A stretch of 64,000 bases of DNA from Actinacidiphila yanglinensis. Its GTDB lineage: Bacteria; Actinomycetota; Actinomycetes; Streptomycetales; Streptomycetaceae. Below the pieces are notes generated by a model that worked only from the letters and a program-made list of their open reading frames with translations, was not told the DNA's origin and did no database searches. Of this stretch, positions 16,766 to 24,547 are shown piece by piece; position 1 is the first letter of the stretch; each line of letters starts with the position of its first letter. The DNA lies in the NCBI RefSeq assembly GCF_900107965.1, contig NZ_FNVU01000026.1:1-64000 (forward strand), in the 5' to 3' direction. The position numbers were made by a program, and so were the translations under genes.

Positions 16766-16841
16766 GATGATGCTCCCGTGGTCAGTGGTGTCGATCCTCT
16801 GCTGTCAAGTAGACGCCAATGACCTGCGGGAACGTGAGAGT

Positions 16842-16878
16842 GATCCTGCCTGGTCCTTGCCTGATCCTGTCAGGTAGG
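16842..16878. promoter_or_regulatory. Direct-repeat operator candidate for the AraC regulator
   Basis: Two 13-bp direct repeats, GATCCTGCCTGGT (16842-16854) and GATCCTGTCAGGT (16863-16875), match at 11 of 13 positions. They start exactly 21 bp apart, two helical turns, the spacing typical of AraC-family half-sites. They lie between the divergent reductase and regulator genes. Confidence 0.6.
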
Positions 16879-16909
16879 ACAACCGGCCGACACCAGGCGC
16901 CACCCGGAG

Positions 16910-17869
16910 GTGGTTCAATCGAAGGTGTCCCCGAACGCGTCCTTGGACGAACTGCGCACCCTGATCACCCGCTACGCCGGGCGCTCCGGCCCCGGCATCG
17001 ACGGCGTGCTGCTGTCCTCGACCCCGTCGGCCGCCCCGTCGTCGGACATCGCCGACCCCGTCCTGGTCGTGGTCGCTCAGGGTGCCAAGCGGATCGTCCT
17101 CGGCGACCGCATCCACGACTACGGCGCCGGCCAGTACCTCGTGGTCTCGGTCGACCTGCCGGTCACCGGTCACTACACGCAGGCCAGCCCGGAGCGGCCC
17201 TTCCTCGCCTTCGGCCTCACGCTGCGCCCCGGCGTGATCGCCTCGCTCCTGCTGGACGCGGGGCCCGCCGCCTCCGCGGGGCCGGACCGTGGCGGGGCGG
17301 TCCGCCCCGCCCGGTCCGCCACGCCGCCCGGCCTGGCGGTGAGCGACGCGCCGGACGAACTCCTCGACGCGGTGGTCCGGATGGTCGCGCTGCTCGGGCA
17401 GCCGCGGGACGCGCCGGTGCTCGCGCCGATGGTGGAGCGGGAGATCCTCTGGCGGCTGGTCACCGGCGAGCAGGGGGCGATGGTCCGGCAGATCGGTCTC
17501 GCCGACAGCAGGCTCTCCCACGTCGCCCGGGCGATCCGCTGGCTGCGGTCCCACCACGCCGACCCGGTCCGCGTGGAGGACCTGGCCCGGATGTCGGCGA
17601 TGAGCCTGTCGGCCTTCCACCGGCACTTCCGGGCGGTCACCGCGATGACGCCGATCCAGTACCAGAAGCGGATCCGGTTGCAGGAGGCCCGCCTGCTGCT
17701 GGTCAGCGGGCCGGGCGACGTGGCCGCCGCCGGGTTCGCGGTCGGCTACGACAGCGCGTCGCAGTTCAGCCGCGAGTACCGGCGCCAGTTCGGGGTGCCG
17801 CCGGGCCAGGACGCCGCGCGGCTGCGCCGGGAGGCATCGGAGGGCGCCTTCGCGGGTTCCCCGCTGTGA
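16910..17869 (+). CDS. AraC-family transcriptional regulator
   Basis: About 319 residues. The N-terminal half is a cupin-type effector domain of the kind found with AraC-type N-termini (DPVLVVVAQGAKRIVLGDRIHD...). The C-terminal ~100 residues carry two helix-turn-helix motifs (VEDLARMSAMSLSAFHRHF and DVAAAGFAVGYDSASQFSRE). Start is uncertain: GTG 16910 overlaps the GGAGG, while GTG 16925 in the same frame lies 14 nt after it. It probably controls the divergent aldo/keto reductase and itself. Confidence 0.92.
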   Translation: MVQSKVSPNASLDELRTLITRYAGRSGPGIDGVLLSSTPSAAPSSDIADPVLVVVAQGAKRIVLGDRIHDYGAGQYLVVSVDLPVTGHYTQASPERPFLAFGLTLRPGVIASLLLDAGPAASAGPDRGGAVRPARSATPPGLAVSDAPDELLDAVVRMVALLGQPRDAPVLAPMVEREILWRLVTGEQGAMVRQIGLADSRLSHVARAIRWLRSHHADPVRVEDLARMSAMSLSAFHRHFRAVTAMTPIQYQKRIRLQEARLLLVSGPGDVAAAGFAVGYDSASQFSREYRRQFGVPPGQDAARLRREASEGAFAGSPL

Positions 17870-17897
17870 GGGCGGCGGGGCACGCCGGGCCGCCCTC
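17868..17897 (+). terminator. Terminator after the AraC gene
   Basis: GAGGGCGGC (17868-17876) and GCCGCCCTC (17889-17897) form a perfect 9-bp stem with a 12-nt loop, beginning at the araC-family stop codon. Confidence 0.55.
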
Positions 17898-17951
17898 CGC
17901 GGGCCGCGCCGCCCTCCTGGGGAATGTCGGCGCCGTGCGCAAAGATGGGCC

Positions 17952-20180
17952 GTGATGACTGGGAACCCGCTGGACGACCCGCTGCGCAAGCTCGTCGGTG
18001 ACCGGACGGCCAAGGTGCTGTCCGAGCACCTCGGGCTGCGGACGACGGGCGATCTGCTGCACCACTACCCGCGGCGGTACGCGGAGCGCGGCGAGCTGAC
18101 CCGGCTGGCGGACCTGCCGGTCGACGAGTACGTCACGGTCGTCGCGCAGATCGCCAAGGCGGACAAGCGGACGTACGGGCGCGGCGGGTCCGGGGTGCGC
18201 CTCGAAGTCGTGGTGACCGACGGCAGCGGCTCGCTCACCCTGGTGTTCTTCAGCAAGGCGGCGCACGCCCACGCGCACCGGCTGATCCCGGGCCGCCGGG
18301 GGATGTTCTCCGGCAAGGTCTCGGTCTTCAACCGGACCCGGCAACTCGCCCACCCCGACTACCAGTTGCTCGACGCGGAGGCCGACGACGGCCCGGACGC
18401 GAAGGAAGCGGTCGACGCGTTCGCCAACCGGCTGATCCCGCTGTACCCGGCGGTGAAGCAGATCACGTCCTGGCGGATCGCCCAGGCCGTGGACACCGCG
18501 ATCGACTCGCTCGGCGCGATCGGCTGGGCCGGGGTCGGCGAGCCGCTGCCGGCCGAACTGCGCGCCGGGCGGGAGCTGGTGGCGCTGCCCGAGGCACTGG
18601 AGAAGGTGCACCGGCCGCGCAGCAAGCAGGACATCGAGCTGGCCCGGCAGCGGCTGAAGTGGGACGAGGCGTTCGTGCTCCAGGTCGCGCTGGCCCGGCG
18701 CCGGGCCGACGAGTCGGCGCTGCCCGCGGTGCCGCGGGTGCCGGGCGCCGACGGGTTGCTGGCGGCGTTCGACCGGCGGCTGCCGTTCACCCTGACCGAG
18801 GGCCAGCAGGCGGTCTCGGCGGAGATCTTCGCGGATCTGGCCACCGACCACCCCATGCACCGGCTGCTCCAGGGCGAGGTGGGCTCCGGCAAGACCCTGG
18901 TGGCACTGCGCGCGATGCTCGGCGTGGTGGACACCGGCGGTCAGGCCGCGATGCTCGCGCCGACCGAGGTACTGGCCCAGCAGCACCACCGCTCGATCAC
19001 CGAGATGATGGGCGACCTCGCGGAGTCCGGCATGCTCGGCGGCTCGGATCTCGGCACCAAGGTGGTGCTGCTGACCGGTTCGATGGGCGCCGCGGCCCGC
19101 CGGCAGGCGCTGCTCGACCTGGTCAGCGGCGACGCGGGCATCGTGATCGGCACCCACGCACTGATCGAGGACAAGGTGAGGTTCCGCGACCTCGGGCTGG
19201 TGGTCGTCGACGAGCAGCACCGCTTCGGGGTGGAGCAGCGGGACGCGTTGCGGGCCAAGGCCGAGCAGCCGCCGCACCTGCTGGTGATGACCGCCACCCC
19301 GATCCCGCGCACGGTCGCGATGACGGTGTTCGGCGATCTGGAGACCTCGGTGCTCGACCAGTTGCCCGCCGGGCGGTCCCCGATCGCCAGCCACGTGGTG
19401 CCGGCCGCGGAGAAGCCGCACTTCCTCGCCCGCGCCTGGGAGCGGGTCCGCGAGGAGGTGGAGTCGGGCCACCAGGGGTACGTGGTGTGCCCGCGGATCG
19501 GCGACGAGGAGGACGCGAAGGCCGCCGCGAAGGGCACGGCCCCGAAGGCCGACGACGGCGAGCGCCGCCCCCCGCTCGCCGTGCTCGACGTCGCCGACCA
19601 CCTCGCCAAGGGCCCGCTGGGCGGCCTGCGGGTGGAGGTGCTGCACGGCAGGATGGCGCCCGACGCCAAGGACGACGTGATGCGCCGGTTCGCCGCCGGC
19701 GACGTCGACGTGCTGGTGGCCACCACCGTCATCGAGGTGGGCGTCAACGTGCCGAACGCCACCGCGATGGTGATCATGGACGCCGACCGCTTCGGCGTCT
19801 CCCAACTCCACCAGCTGCGCGGCCGGGTCGGCCGCGGCAGCGCCCCCGGGCTGTGCCTGCTGGTCTCCGAGGCGCCCGAGGCGAGCCCGGCCCGCACCCG
19901 GCTGGACGCGGTCGCCCGCACCCTCGACGGCTTCGAGCTGTCCCGGATCGACCTGGAGCAGCGCCGGGAGGGCGACGTGCTCGGCCAGGCCCAGTCCGGC
20001 AGCCGCTCCAGCCTGCGGGTGCTGACCGTCATCGACGACGAGGACGTGATCGCGGCGGCCCGCGACGAGGCCACCGCGCTGGTCGCGGCCGACCCCGAAC
20101 TCGCCGCCCATCCCGATCTGCGCAGCGCGCTGGAGAGCCTGCTGGACGCGGACCGGGAGGAGTTCCTGGACAAGGGCTGA
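17952..20180 (+). CDS. recG: ATP-dependent DNA helicase RecG
   Basis: RecG remodels stalled forks and branched recombination intermediates. 742 residues: N-terminal wedge/OB domain, then helicase motifs GEVGSGKTLVALRA (Walker A), VVDEQHRFGVEQRD (Walker B), TATPIPRT (motif III), VATTVIEVGVNVP and QLRGRVGRG (motif VI). The start may be GTG 17952 or the next codon, ATG 17955. rsmD follows after 57 bp. Confidence 0.96.
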   Translation: MMTGNPLDDPLRKLVGDRTAKVLSEHLGLRTTGDLLHHYPRRYAERGELTRLADLPVDEYVTVVAQIAKADKRTYGRGGSGVRLEVVVTDGSGSLTLVFFSKAAHAHAHRLIPGRRGMFSGKVSVFNRTRQLAHPDYQLLDAEADDGPDAKEAVDAFANRLIPLYPAVKQITSWRIAQAVDTAIDSLGAIGWAGVGEPLPAELRAGRELVALPEALEKVHRPRSKQDIELARQRLKWDEAFVLQVALARRRADESALPAVPRVPGADGLLAAFDRRLPFTLTEGQQAVSAEIFADLATDHPMHRLLQGEVGSGKTLVALRAMLGVVDTGGQAAMLAPTEVLAQQHHRSITEMMGDLAESGMLGGSDLGTKVVLLTGSMGAAARRQALLDLVSGDAGIVIGTHALIEDKVRFRDLGLVVVDEQHRFGVEQRDALRAKAEQPPHLLVMTATPIPRTVAMTVFGDLETSVLDQLPAGRSPIASHVVPAAEKPHFLARAWERVREEVESGHQGYVVCPRIGDEEDAKAAAKGTAPKADDGERRPPLAVLDVADHLAKGPLGGLRVEVLHGRMAPDAKDDVMRRFAAGDVDVLVATTVIEVGVNVPNATAMVIMDADRFGVSQLHQLRGRVGRGSAPGLCLLVSEAPEASPARTRLDAVARTLDGFELSRIDLEQRREGDVLGQAQSGSRSSLRVLTVIDDEDVIAAARDEATALVAADPELAAHPDLRSALESLLDADREEFLDKG

Positions 20181-20213
20181 CGCCCGCCCCGGGCCGCCCC
20201 GCCGGCCTGGCGG

Positions 20214-20241
20214 TAGGGTCGTGGCCGTGAGCAAGTCATGA
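20214..20241 (+). other. Possible leaderless mini-ORF coupled to rsmD
   Basis: TAGGGT (20214-20219) is followed after 7 nt by GTG (20227), opening a four-codon frame that ends in TGA at 20239-20241. That stop overlaps the rsmD ATG (20238) as ATGA. rsmD has no clear Shine-Dalgarno of its own. Confidence 0.3.
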
Positions 20242-20819
20242 CCCGTGTGATCGCCGGAGCGGCCGGTGGACGGCGGCTGGCCGTCCCCCCGGGCAACGGC
20301 ACCCGGCCCACCTCCGACCGGGCCAAGGAAGCCCTCTTCTCCACCTGGGAGTCGCTGCGCGGCACCCTGGAGGGGGCCAGGGTGCTCGACCTGTACGCGG
20401 GCTCCGGTGCGGTCGGCCTGGAGGCGCTGTCCCGGGGCGCCGCGCACGTGCTGCTGGTCGAGTCCGACCCGCGCGCCGCCCGGATCGTCCGCGAGAACGC
20501 CGCCGCCCTGAAGCTGCCCGGCGCCGAGGTGCGTCCGGCCCGCGCCGAGAAGGCGGTGGCCGCGGCGCCGTCCGGGCCCGCCTACGACACGGTCTTCCTC
20601 GACCCGCCCTACGACGTCCCGGACGCGGAGCTGCGCGAGATCCTGCTCACACTCGTGGCCAACGGCTGGCTGGCGGCGGAGGCCTTGGTCACCGTGGAAC
20701 GCAGGACGCGCGGCGGTGCCTTCGGCTGGCCCGACGGCTTCGCGGCCGTGCGCTCGCGCACGTACGGCGAGGCGACTCTTTGGTACGGTCGCGCCGCCGA
20801 AGTTACCGCCGGGTCATGA
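20238..20819 (+). CDS. rsmD: 16S rRNA (guanine(966)-N(2))-methyltransferase
   Basis: RsmD methylates G966 of 16S rRNA during 30S assembly. 193 residues with the SAM-binding motif LDLYAGSGAVGLEAL and the catalytic DPPY in TVFLDPPYDVPD. recG-rsmD-coaD is a conserved order in actinobacteria. The start region may be coupled to a tiny upstream frame. Confidence 0.95.
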   Translation: MTRVIAGAAGGRRLAVPPGNGTRPTSDRAKEALFSTWESLRGTLEGARVLDLYAGSGAVGLEALSRGAAHVLLVESDPRAARIVRENAAALKLPGAEVRPARAEKAVAAAPSGPAYDTVFLDPPYDVPDAELREILLTLVANGWLAAEALVTVERRTRGGAFGWPDGFAAVRSRTYGEATLWYGRAAEVTAGS

Positions 20820-20930
20820 GGCCGTGCCCCGGTGGTGTCGTCGCGGGCCGACCCGGCCCGTACGAGCCCCTGTGAGCCCGTCATGACCCGCAGCACCCGC
20901 CCCACCGGTACGGAGAGCGAGGAGCCACAC

Positions 20931-21410
20931 TTGCGCCGCGCAGTCTGTCCGGGGTCCTTCGACCCCATCACCAACGGACACCTCGACATCATCGCCCGCG
21001 CCTCCCGGCTGTACGACACCGTCCACGTCGCCGTGATGATCAACCAGTCCAAGAAGGGGCTGTTCGACATCGACGAGCGGATCGCCCTGATCGAGGAGGT
21101 CACCGCCGACCTCGGCAACGTCCGGGTGGAGTCCTTCCACGGCCTGCTGGTCGACTTCTGCAAGCAGCACGACATCCCCGCCATCGTCAAGGGACTGCGG
21201 GCGGTCAGCGACTTCGACTACGAGCTGCAGATGGCCCAGATGAACATCGGGCTGTCCGGCGTGGAGACGCTCTTCGTCCCCACCAACCCCGCCTACAGCT
21301 TCCTGTCCTCCAGCCTCGTCAAGGAAGTCGCCCAATGGGGCGGTGACATCTCCCACTTGGTTCCCCCGCCGGTCCTGGAGGCGCTCAACGCCCGGCTCCG
21401 GCAGCAGTAG
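20931..21410 (+). CDS. coaD: Phosphopantetheine adenylyltransferase
   Basis: CoaD makes dephospho-CoA from 4'-phosphopantetheine and ATP, the penultimate step of CoA synthesis. 159 residues, normal length. Nucleotidyltransferase motifs are CPGSFDPITNGHLDI (TNGH form of HxGH) and the C-terminal SFLSSSLVKE. The TTG at 20931 is chosen: GAGGAG lies 7-9 nt upstream and homologues begin at MRRAVCPGSFDP. An earlier GTG at 20832 would add an unrelated 33 residues. Confidence 0.94.
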   Translation: MRRAVCPGSFDPITNGHLDIIARASRLYDTVHVAVMINQSKKGLFDIDERIALIEEVTADLGNVRVESFHGLLVDFCKQHDIPAIVKGLRAVSDFDYELQMAQMNIGLSGVETLFVPTNPAYSFLSSSLVKEVAQWGGDISHLVPPPVLEALNARLRQQ

Positions 21411-21421
21411 GCTTTGGCGCT

Positions 21422-22690
21422 GTGGACGTCCAGAAGAAGCTCGATGAGATCGCGGCGACCGTCAGCAGTGCCCGGTCCATGCCGATGTCGGCCTCCTGCG
21501 TGCTGAACCGGGCCGAGTTGCTGGCGATGCTCGAAGAGGTCGCCGCCGCGCTCCCCGACTCGCTGTCCCAGGCCCAGGAACTGCTCGGCGACCGCGAGCA
21601 GATGGTCCAGGAGGCCCGTACCGAGGCCCAGCGGATCATCGAGTCCGCGCACGCCGAGCGCGGCTCCCTCGTCTCCGACACGCAGATCGCCCGGCAGTCC
21701 CAGGACGCGGCCGAGCGGATCCTCGCCGAGGCCCGCCGCGAAGCGGACGAGATCCGGGCCGAGGCGGACGACTACGTCGACAGCAAGCTCGCCAACTTCG
21801 AGGTGGTCCTCACCAAGACCATCGGCTCGGTCGACCGCGGCCGCGAGAAGCTGCTCGGCCGCGACCCGTACGCGGACGGCCAGGGCGGCGCGGGATACGG
21901 CGAGGACGACCCGGAGGCCCCCGAGCGCAGCTCGGACCCGGAGACCCTGCGCCGGCGTGCGGACGAGTACGTGGATACCAAGATGCGCGCCTTCGAGGCG
22001 GTGCTCAGCAAGACCCTCGAGGCGGTCGGCCGCGGGCGGCTCAAGCTCACCGGCCACAACCCGATCGACGACCTCGCCGCGCAGATGGCCGCCGCCGACG
22101 CGGCGGGCGGCGGCGGCGAGATCCACGGGCAGTCCGACGACGAGTTCATGGCCGGCCTCGCCGCACCGAGCGCCGACGGCCCGGCCGACCTGTCCCGCTA
22201 CGGATACGACCCGGCCGCCGCCACCGCGGACGCCGGCGCCGCCCCGCCGCAGCAGCAGCCCGACCCCGGGTACGAGCCGGACCCCGGCTACGGCTACCCG
22301 CAGCAGGAGCCGTACCCCCAGCAGGGCGGCTACCCGCAGGTGGGGGTCGCCGCGGCCGAGGCGGGCGGCTACCCCGCGCAGGACGAGGGCTACCCGCAGG
22401 TCCCGCAGCCGCTGCCGCCGCAGCAGGACTACCAGCAGGGCGGGTACGACCCGTACGGCGGGCAGCAGCAGGGCTACGACTACGGCCAGCTCCCGCCGGA
22501 GGCAGGGGGGTACGAGCAGCCGTACCCGCAGCAGCCGCAGATCCCCTACCAGCAGCAGGCCCCCGGCTACGGCCAGCAGGGCGTGCCGCAGCAGCCGGGA
22601 CAGCAGCCCGCCGCGCTGGACGAGACCAGCTTCTTCGACACCGGGATGATCGACCTCAACCGGCTCCGGGAGCTGGAGCAGGGCCTGTGA
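21422..22690 (+). CDS. DivIVA / ATP-synthase-b-like coiled-coil protein with Q/P/Y-rich tail
   Basis: 422 residues. Residues about 1-130 form a charged coiled coil resembling DivIVA-like or F0F1 subunit-b-like proteins of streptomycetes (SQAQELLGDREQMVQEART..., ILAEARREADEIRAEADDYV). A second short copy of the repeated segment RADEYVDTKMRAFEAVLSKT follows near residue 180, echoing DDYVDSKLANFEVVLTKT. The last ~190 residues are low-complexity, rich in Gly, Tyr, Pro and Gln with GYPQ-like units, likely disordered. A role in polar growth or cell-envelope scaffolding is plausible but not shown. GTG start 11 bp after coaD. Confidence 0.8.
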   Translation: MDVQKKLDEIAATVSSARSMPMSASCVLNRAELLAMLEEVAAALPDSLSQAQELLGDREQMVQEARTEAQRIIESAHAERGSLVSDTQIARQSQDAAERILAEARREADEIRAEADDYVDSKLANFEVVLTKTIGSVDRGREKLLGRDPYADGQGGAGYGEDDPEAPERSSDPETLRRRADEYVDTKMRAFEAVLSKTLEAVGRGRLKLTGHNPIDDLAAQMAAADAAGGGGEIHGQSDDEFMAGLAAPSADGPADLSRYGYDPAAATADAGAAPPQQQPDPGYEPDPGYGYPQQEPYPQQGGYPQVGVAAAEAGGYPAQDEGYPQVPQPLPPQQDYQQGGYDPYGGQQQGYDYGQLPPEAGGYEQPYPQQPQIPYQQQAPGYGQQGVPQQPGQQPAALDETSFFDTGMIDLNRLRELEQGL

Positions 22691-22733
22691 GAGGGCCTGT
22701 GAGCAGGGGCTGAGCCGCCCGCGCCGGCCGTGT

Positions 22734-22762
22734 TTGGGCCCGGGCGGACTGTCCAGTATCCT
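22734..22762 (+). promoter_or_regulatory. Candidate promoter of the DUF177-rpmF-rnc operon
   Basis: TTGGGC (22734-22739) and TATCCT (22757-22762) are exactly 17 bp apart in the only gap before the operon. The leader would be about 110 nt. Confidence 0.6.
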
Positions 22763-22914
22763 GTTGGCTCCAGCCGTGTCACGCACCGGCGCTTCGGCCT
22801 GCCCGTCAGCACGGGCCCTCATCCGGGCCCGCGTGGACGTGGCCGTAACGTTGCAGGCCGTACCGATGAAAGCAGGAAGCCCTGAACACCCGCCTCGACC
22901 ACCGCAACCCCCTC

Positions 22915-23493
22915 GTGTTCGACACGCACGAGCTGGGTCGGCGTCCTGGTGCGATGAAGAAGGTCTCCCGCACGGTCCTCGCGCCCGAGGAGCTCGGCGT
23001 CGCCGGGGTCATCGGGGTGCCCGCGGGGGCCGACGTCGAGCTGGAACTCCGCCTGGAGTCGGTCATGGAGGGTGTGCTGGTCACCGGCACCATCCACGCG
23101 CCGGTGACAGGGGAGTGCATCAGGTGCCTGGAGCCGCTGGAGCGCGAGCTCGACGCGGAGTTCCAGGAGATGTTCTCCTACCCCGACGCCGACACCCGGA
23201 CCGCCCGCAAGGACGAAGCCGGTGACGACGCCGCGGCCTCCGAGGAGGATGTGCTGTACCTCGAGGACGACCTGTTCGACCTCGAACCCGTGCTGCGGGA
23301 CGCGGTGGTGCTCGCACTGCCCATGCAGCCGGTGTGCCGGGAGGACTGCCCTGGCCTGTGCTCCGAGTGTGGAGCGCGGCTGGCGGACGACCCGGACCAC
23401 CACCACGAGGCGACCGACATCCGTTGGGCCGCCTTGCAGGACTTCCAGCAGAACGGCACCGGAGACGGTGCCGACGAGAACCAGGAGAAGTAG
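22915..23493 (+). CDS. DUF177 (YceD-like) protein
   Basis: 192 residues; homologues almost always precede rpmF and are implicated in 23S rRNA/large-subunit biogenesis. Cysteines occur in ECIRCLEPLE and in CREDCPGLCSECG, which may bind metal. The first ATG/GTG/TTG start is the GTG at 22915, but it has no Shine-Dalgarno. The only other start between it and the in-frame stop at 22867 is CTG 22882, which has AGGAAG 2 nt upstream and would add NTRLDHRNPL, a stretch that I recall being conserved. The true start may therefore be CTG. Confidence 0.88.
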   Translation: MFDTHELGRRPGAMKKVSRTVLAPEELGVAGVIGVPAGADVELELRLESVMEGVLVTGTIHAPVTGECIRCLEPLERELDAEFQEMFSYPDADTRTARKDEAGDDAAASEEDVLYLEDDLFDLEPVLRDAVVLALPMQPVCREDCPGLCSECGARLADDPDHHHEATDIRWAALQDFQQNGTGDGADENQEK

Positions 23494-23495
23494 CC

Positions 23496-23669
23496 GTGGC
23501 TGTTCCGAAGCGGAAGATGTCGCGCAGCAACACGCGCCACCGCCGTTCGCAGTGGAAGGCTGCGCCCGTGAGCCTGGTGGCATGCGAGCGCTGCCACGAG
23601 CCGAAGCTCCAGCACATCGCGTGCCCGAGCTGCGGCACCTACAACCGCCGTCAGGTCCTCGAGGTCTGA
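23496..23669 (+). CDS. rpmF: 50S ribosomal protein L32, zinc-binding form
   Basis: 57 residues (AVPKRKMSRSNTRHRRSQWK...). Cys30/Cys33 and Cys43/Cys46 form a zinc ribbon. Start is GTG with AGGAG upstream, 2 bp after the DUF177 stop codon, so the two are co-translated. rnc follows 7 bp later. Confidence 0.96.
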   Translation: MAVPKRKMSRSNTRHRRSQWKAAPVSLVACERCHEPKLQHIACPSCGTYNRRQVLEV

Positions 23670-23676
23670 TCGGCAG

Positions 23677-24447
23677 GTGACAGGCTCAATGTCCTCCACG
23701 TCCTCCACGCCCGACGCCCCGGCGTCGAAGAAGGCCGCCACGGACAAAGCCTCGTCCCACACGCTTCTGGAAGGGCGGCTCGGGTACCACCTCGAGCCCG
23801 CCCTTCTGGTGCGCGCGCTCACCCACCGCTCGTACGCGTACGAGAACGGCGGGCTGCCCACCAACGAGCGGCTGGAGTTCCTCGGGGACTCCGTGCTCGG
23901 CCTGGTGGTCACCGACACCCTCTACCGCACCCACCCCGACCTCCCCGAGGGCCAACTGGCCAAGCTCAGGGCAGCGGTGGTCAACTCGCGGGCCCTTGCC
24001 GGGGTCAGTCGCGGGCTCGACCTGGGCGCGTTCATCCGGCTCGGCCGGGGTGAAGAGGGAACCGGTGGGCGGGACAAGGCATCGATCCTGGCGGACACCC
24101 TCGAAGCGGTCATCGGCGCGGTCTATCTCGACCAGGGCCTCGACGCGGCTTCGGCTCTTGTCCACCGGCTCTTCGATCCCCTGATCGAGGAGTCCTCCAA
24201 CCTCGGCGCCGGCCTGGACTGGAAAACCTCACTCCAGGAACTCACCGCCGCCGAAGGTCTCGGCGTCCCGGAGTACGTCGTCTCCGAGGCAGGCCCCGAC
24301 CACGAGAAGACCTTCACGGCTGCCGCCCGCGTCGGTGGTGTCGAGTACGGCACCGGCACCGGCCGCAGCAAGAAGGAAGCGGAGCAGCAGGCCGCCGAAT
24401 CGGCCTGGCGCTCCATCCGGGAAGCGTCCCCCTCGTCCGCGGGGTGA
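23677..24447 (+). CDS. rnc: Ribonuclease III
   Basis: Double-strand-specific endonuclease for rRNA processing and mRNA turnover; in S. coelicolor the gene (absB) is needed globally for antibiotic synthesis. 256 residues. The catalytic signature is ERLEFLGDSVLGLVVTD, with a second acidic set in DTLEAVIGAVYLDQG. A C-terminal dsRNA-binding domain contains GRSKKEAEQQAAESAW. The N-terminal ~20 residues are Ser/Thr/Ala-rich. Start may be GTG 23677 or ATG 23689. A 14-bp hairpin follows. Confidence 0.95.
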   Translation: MTGSMSSTSSTPDAPASKKAATDKASSHTLLEGRLGYHLEPALLVRALTHRSYAYENGGLPTNERLEFLGDSVLGLVVTDTLYRTHPDLPEGQLAKLRAAVVNSRALAGVSRGLDLGAFIRLGRGEEGTGGRDKASILADTLEAVIGAVYLDQGLDAASALVHRLFDPLIEESSNLGAGLDWKTSLQELTAAEGLGVPEYVVSEAGPDHEKTFTAAARVGGVEYGTGTGRSKKEAEQQAAESAWRSIREASPSSAG

Positions 24448-24454
24448 TCGACAC

Positions 24455-24486
24455 ACGGGCGGGCCGGCACACGCCGGCCCGCCCGT
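24455..24486 (+). terminator. Terminator between rnc and mutM
   Basis: A perfect 14-bp stem (24455-24468 with 24473-24486) closed by the tetraloop ACAC. It implies that mutM is transcribed from its own start or by read-through. Confidence 0.75.
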
Positions 24487-24547
24487 TCGGCAGTATCGGC
24501 CCGCCCGGCGACCGCGCACCACGGAAGGGCGGGCGGGGAAGGAAGAC

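Noticed and set aside
17766..20447. An 893-codon frame antisense to recG
   Set aside because: All RecG helicase motifs are on the + strand. No domain is visible in the antisense frame.
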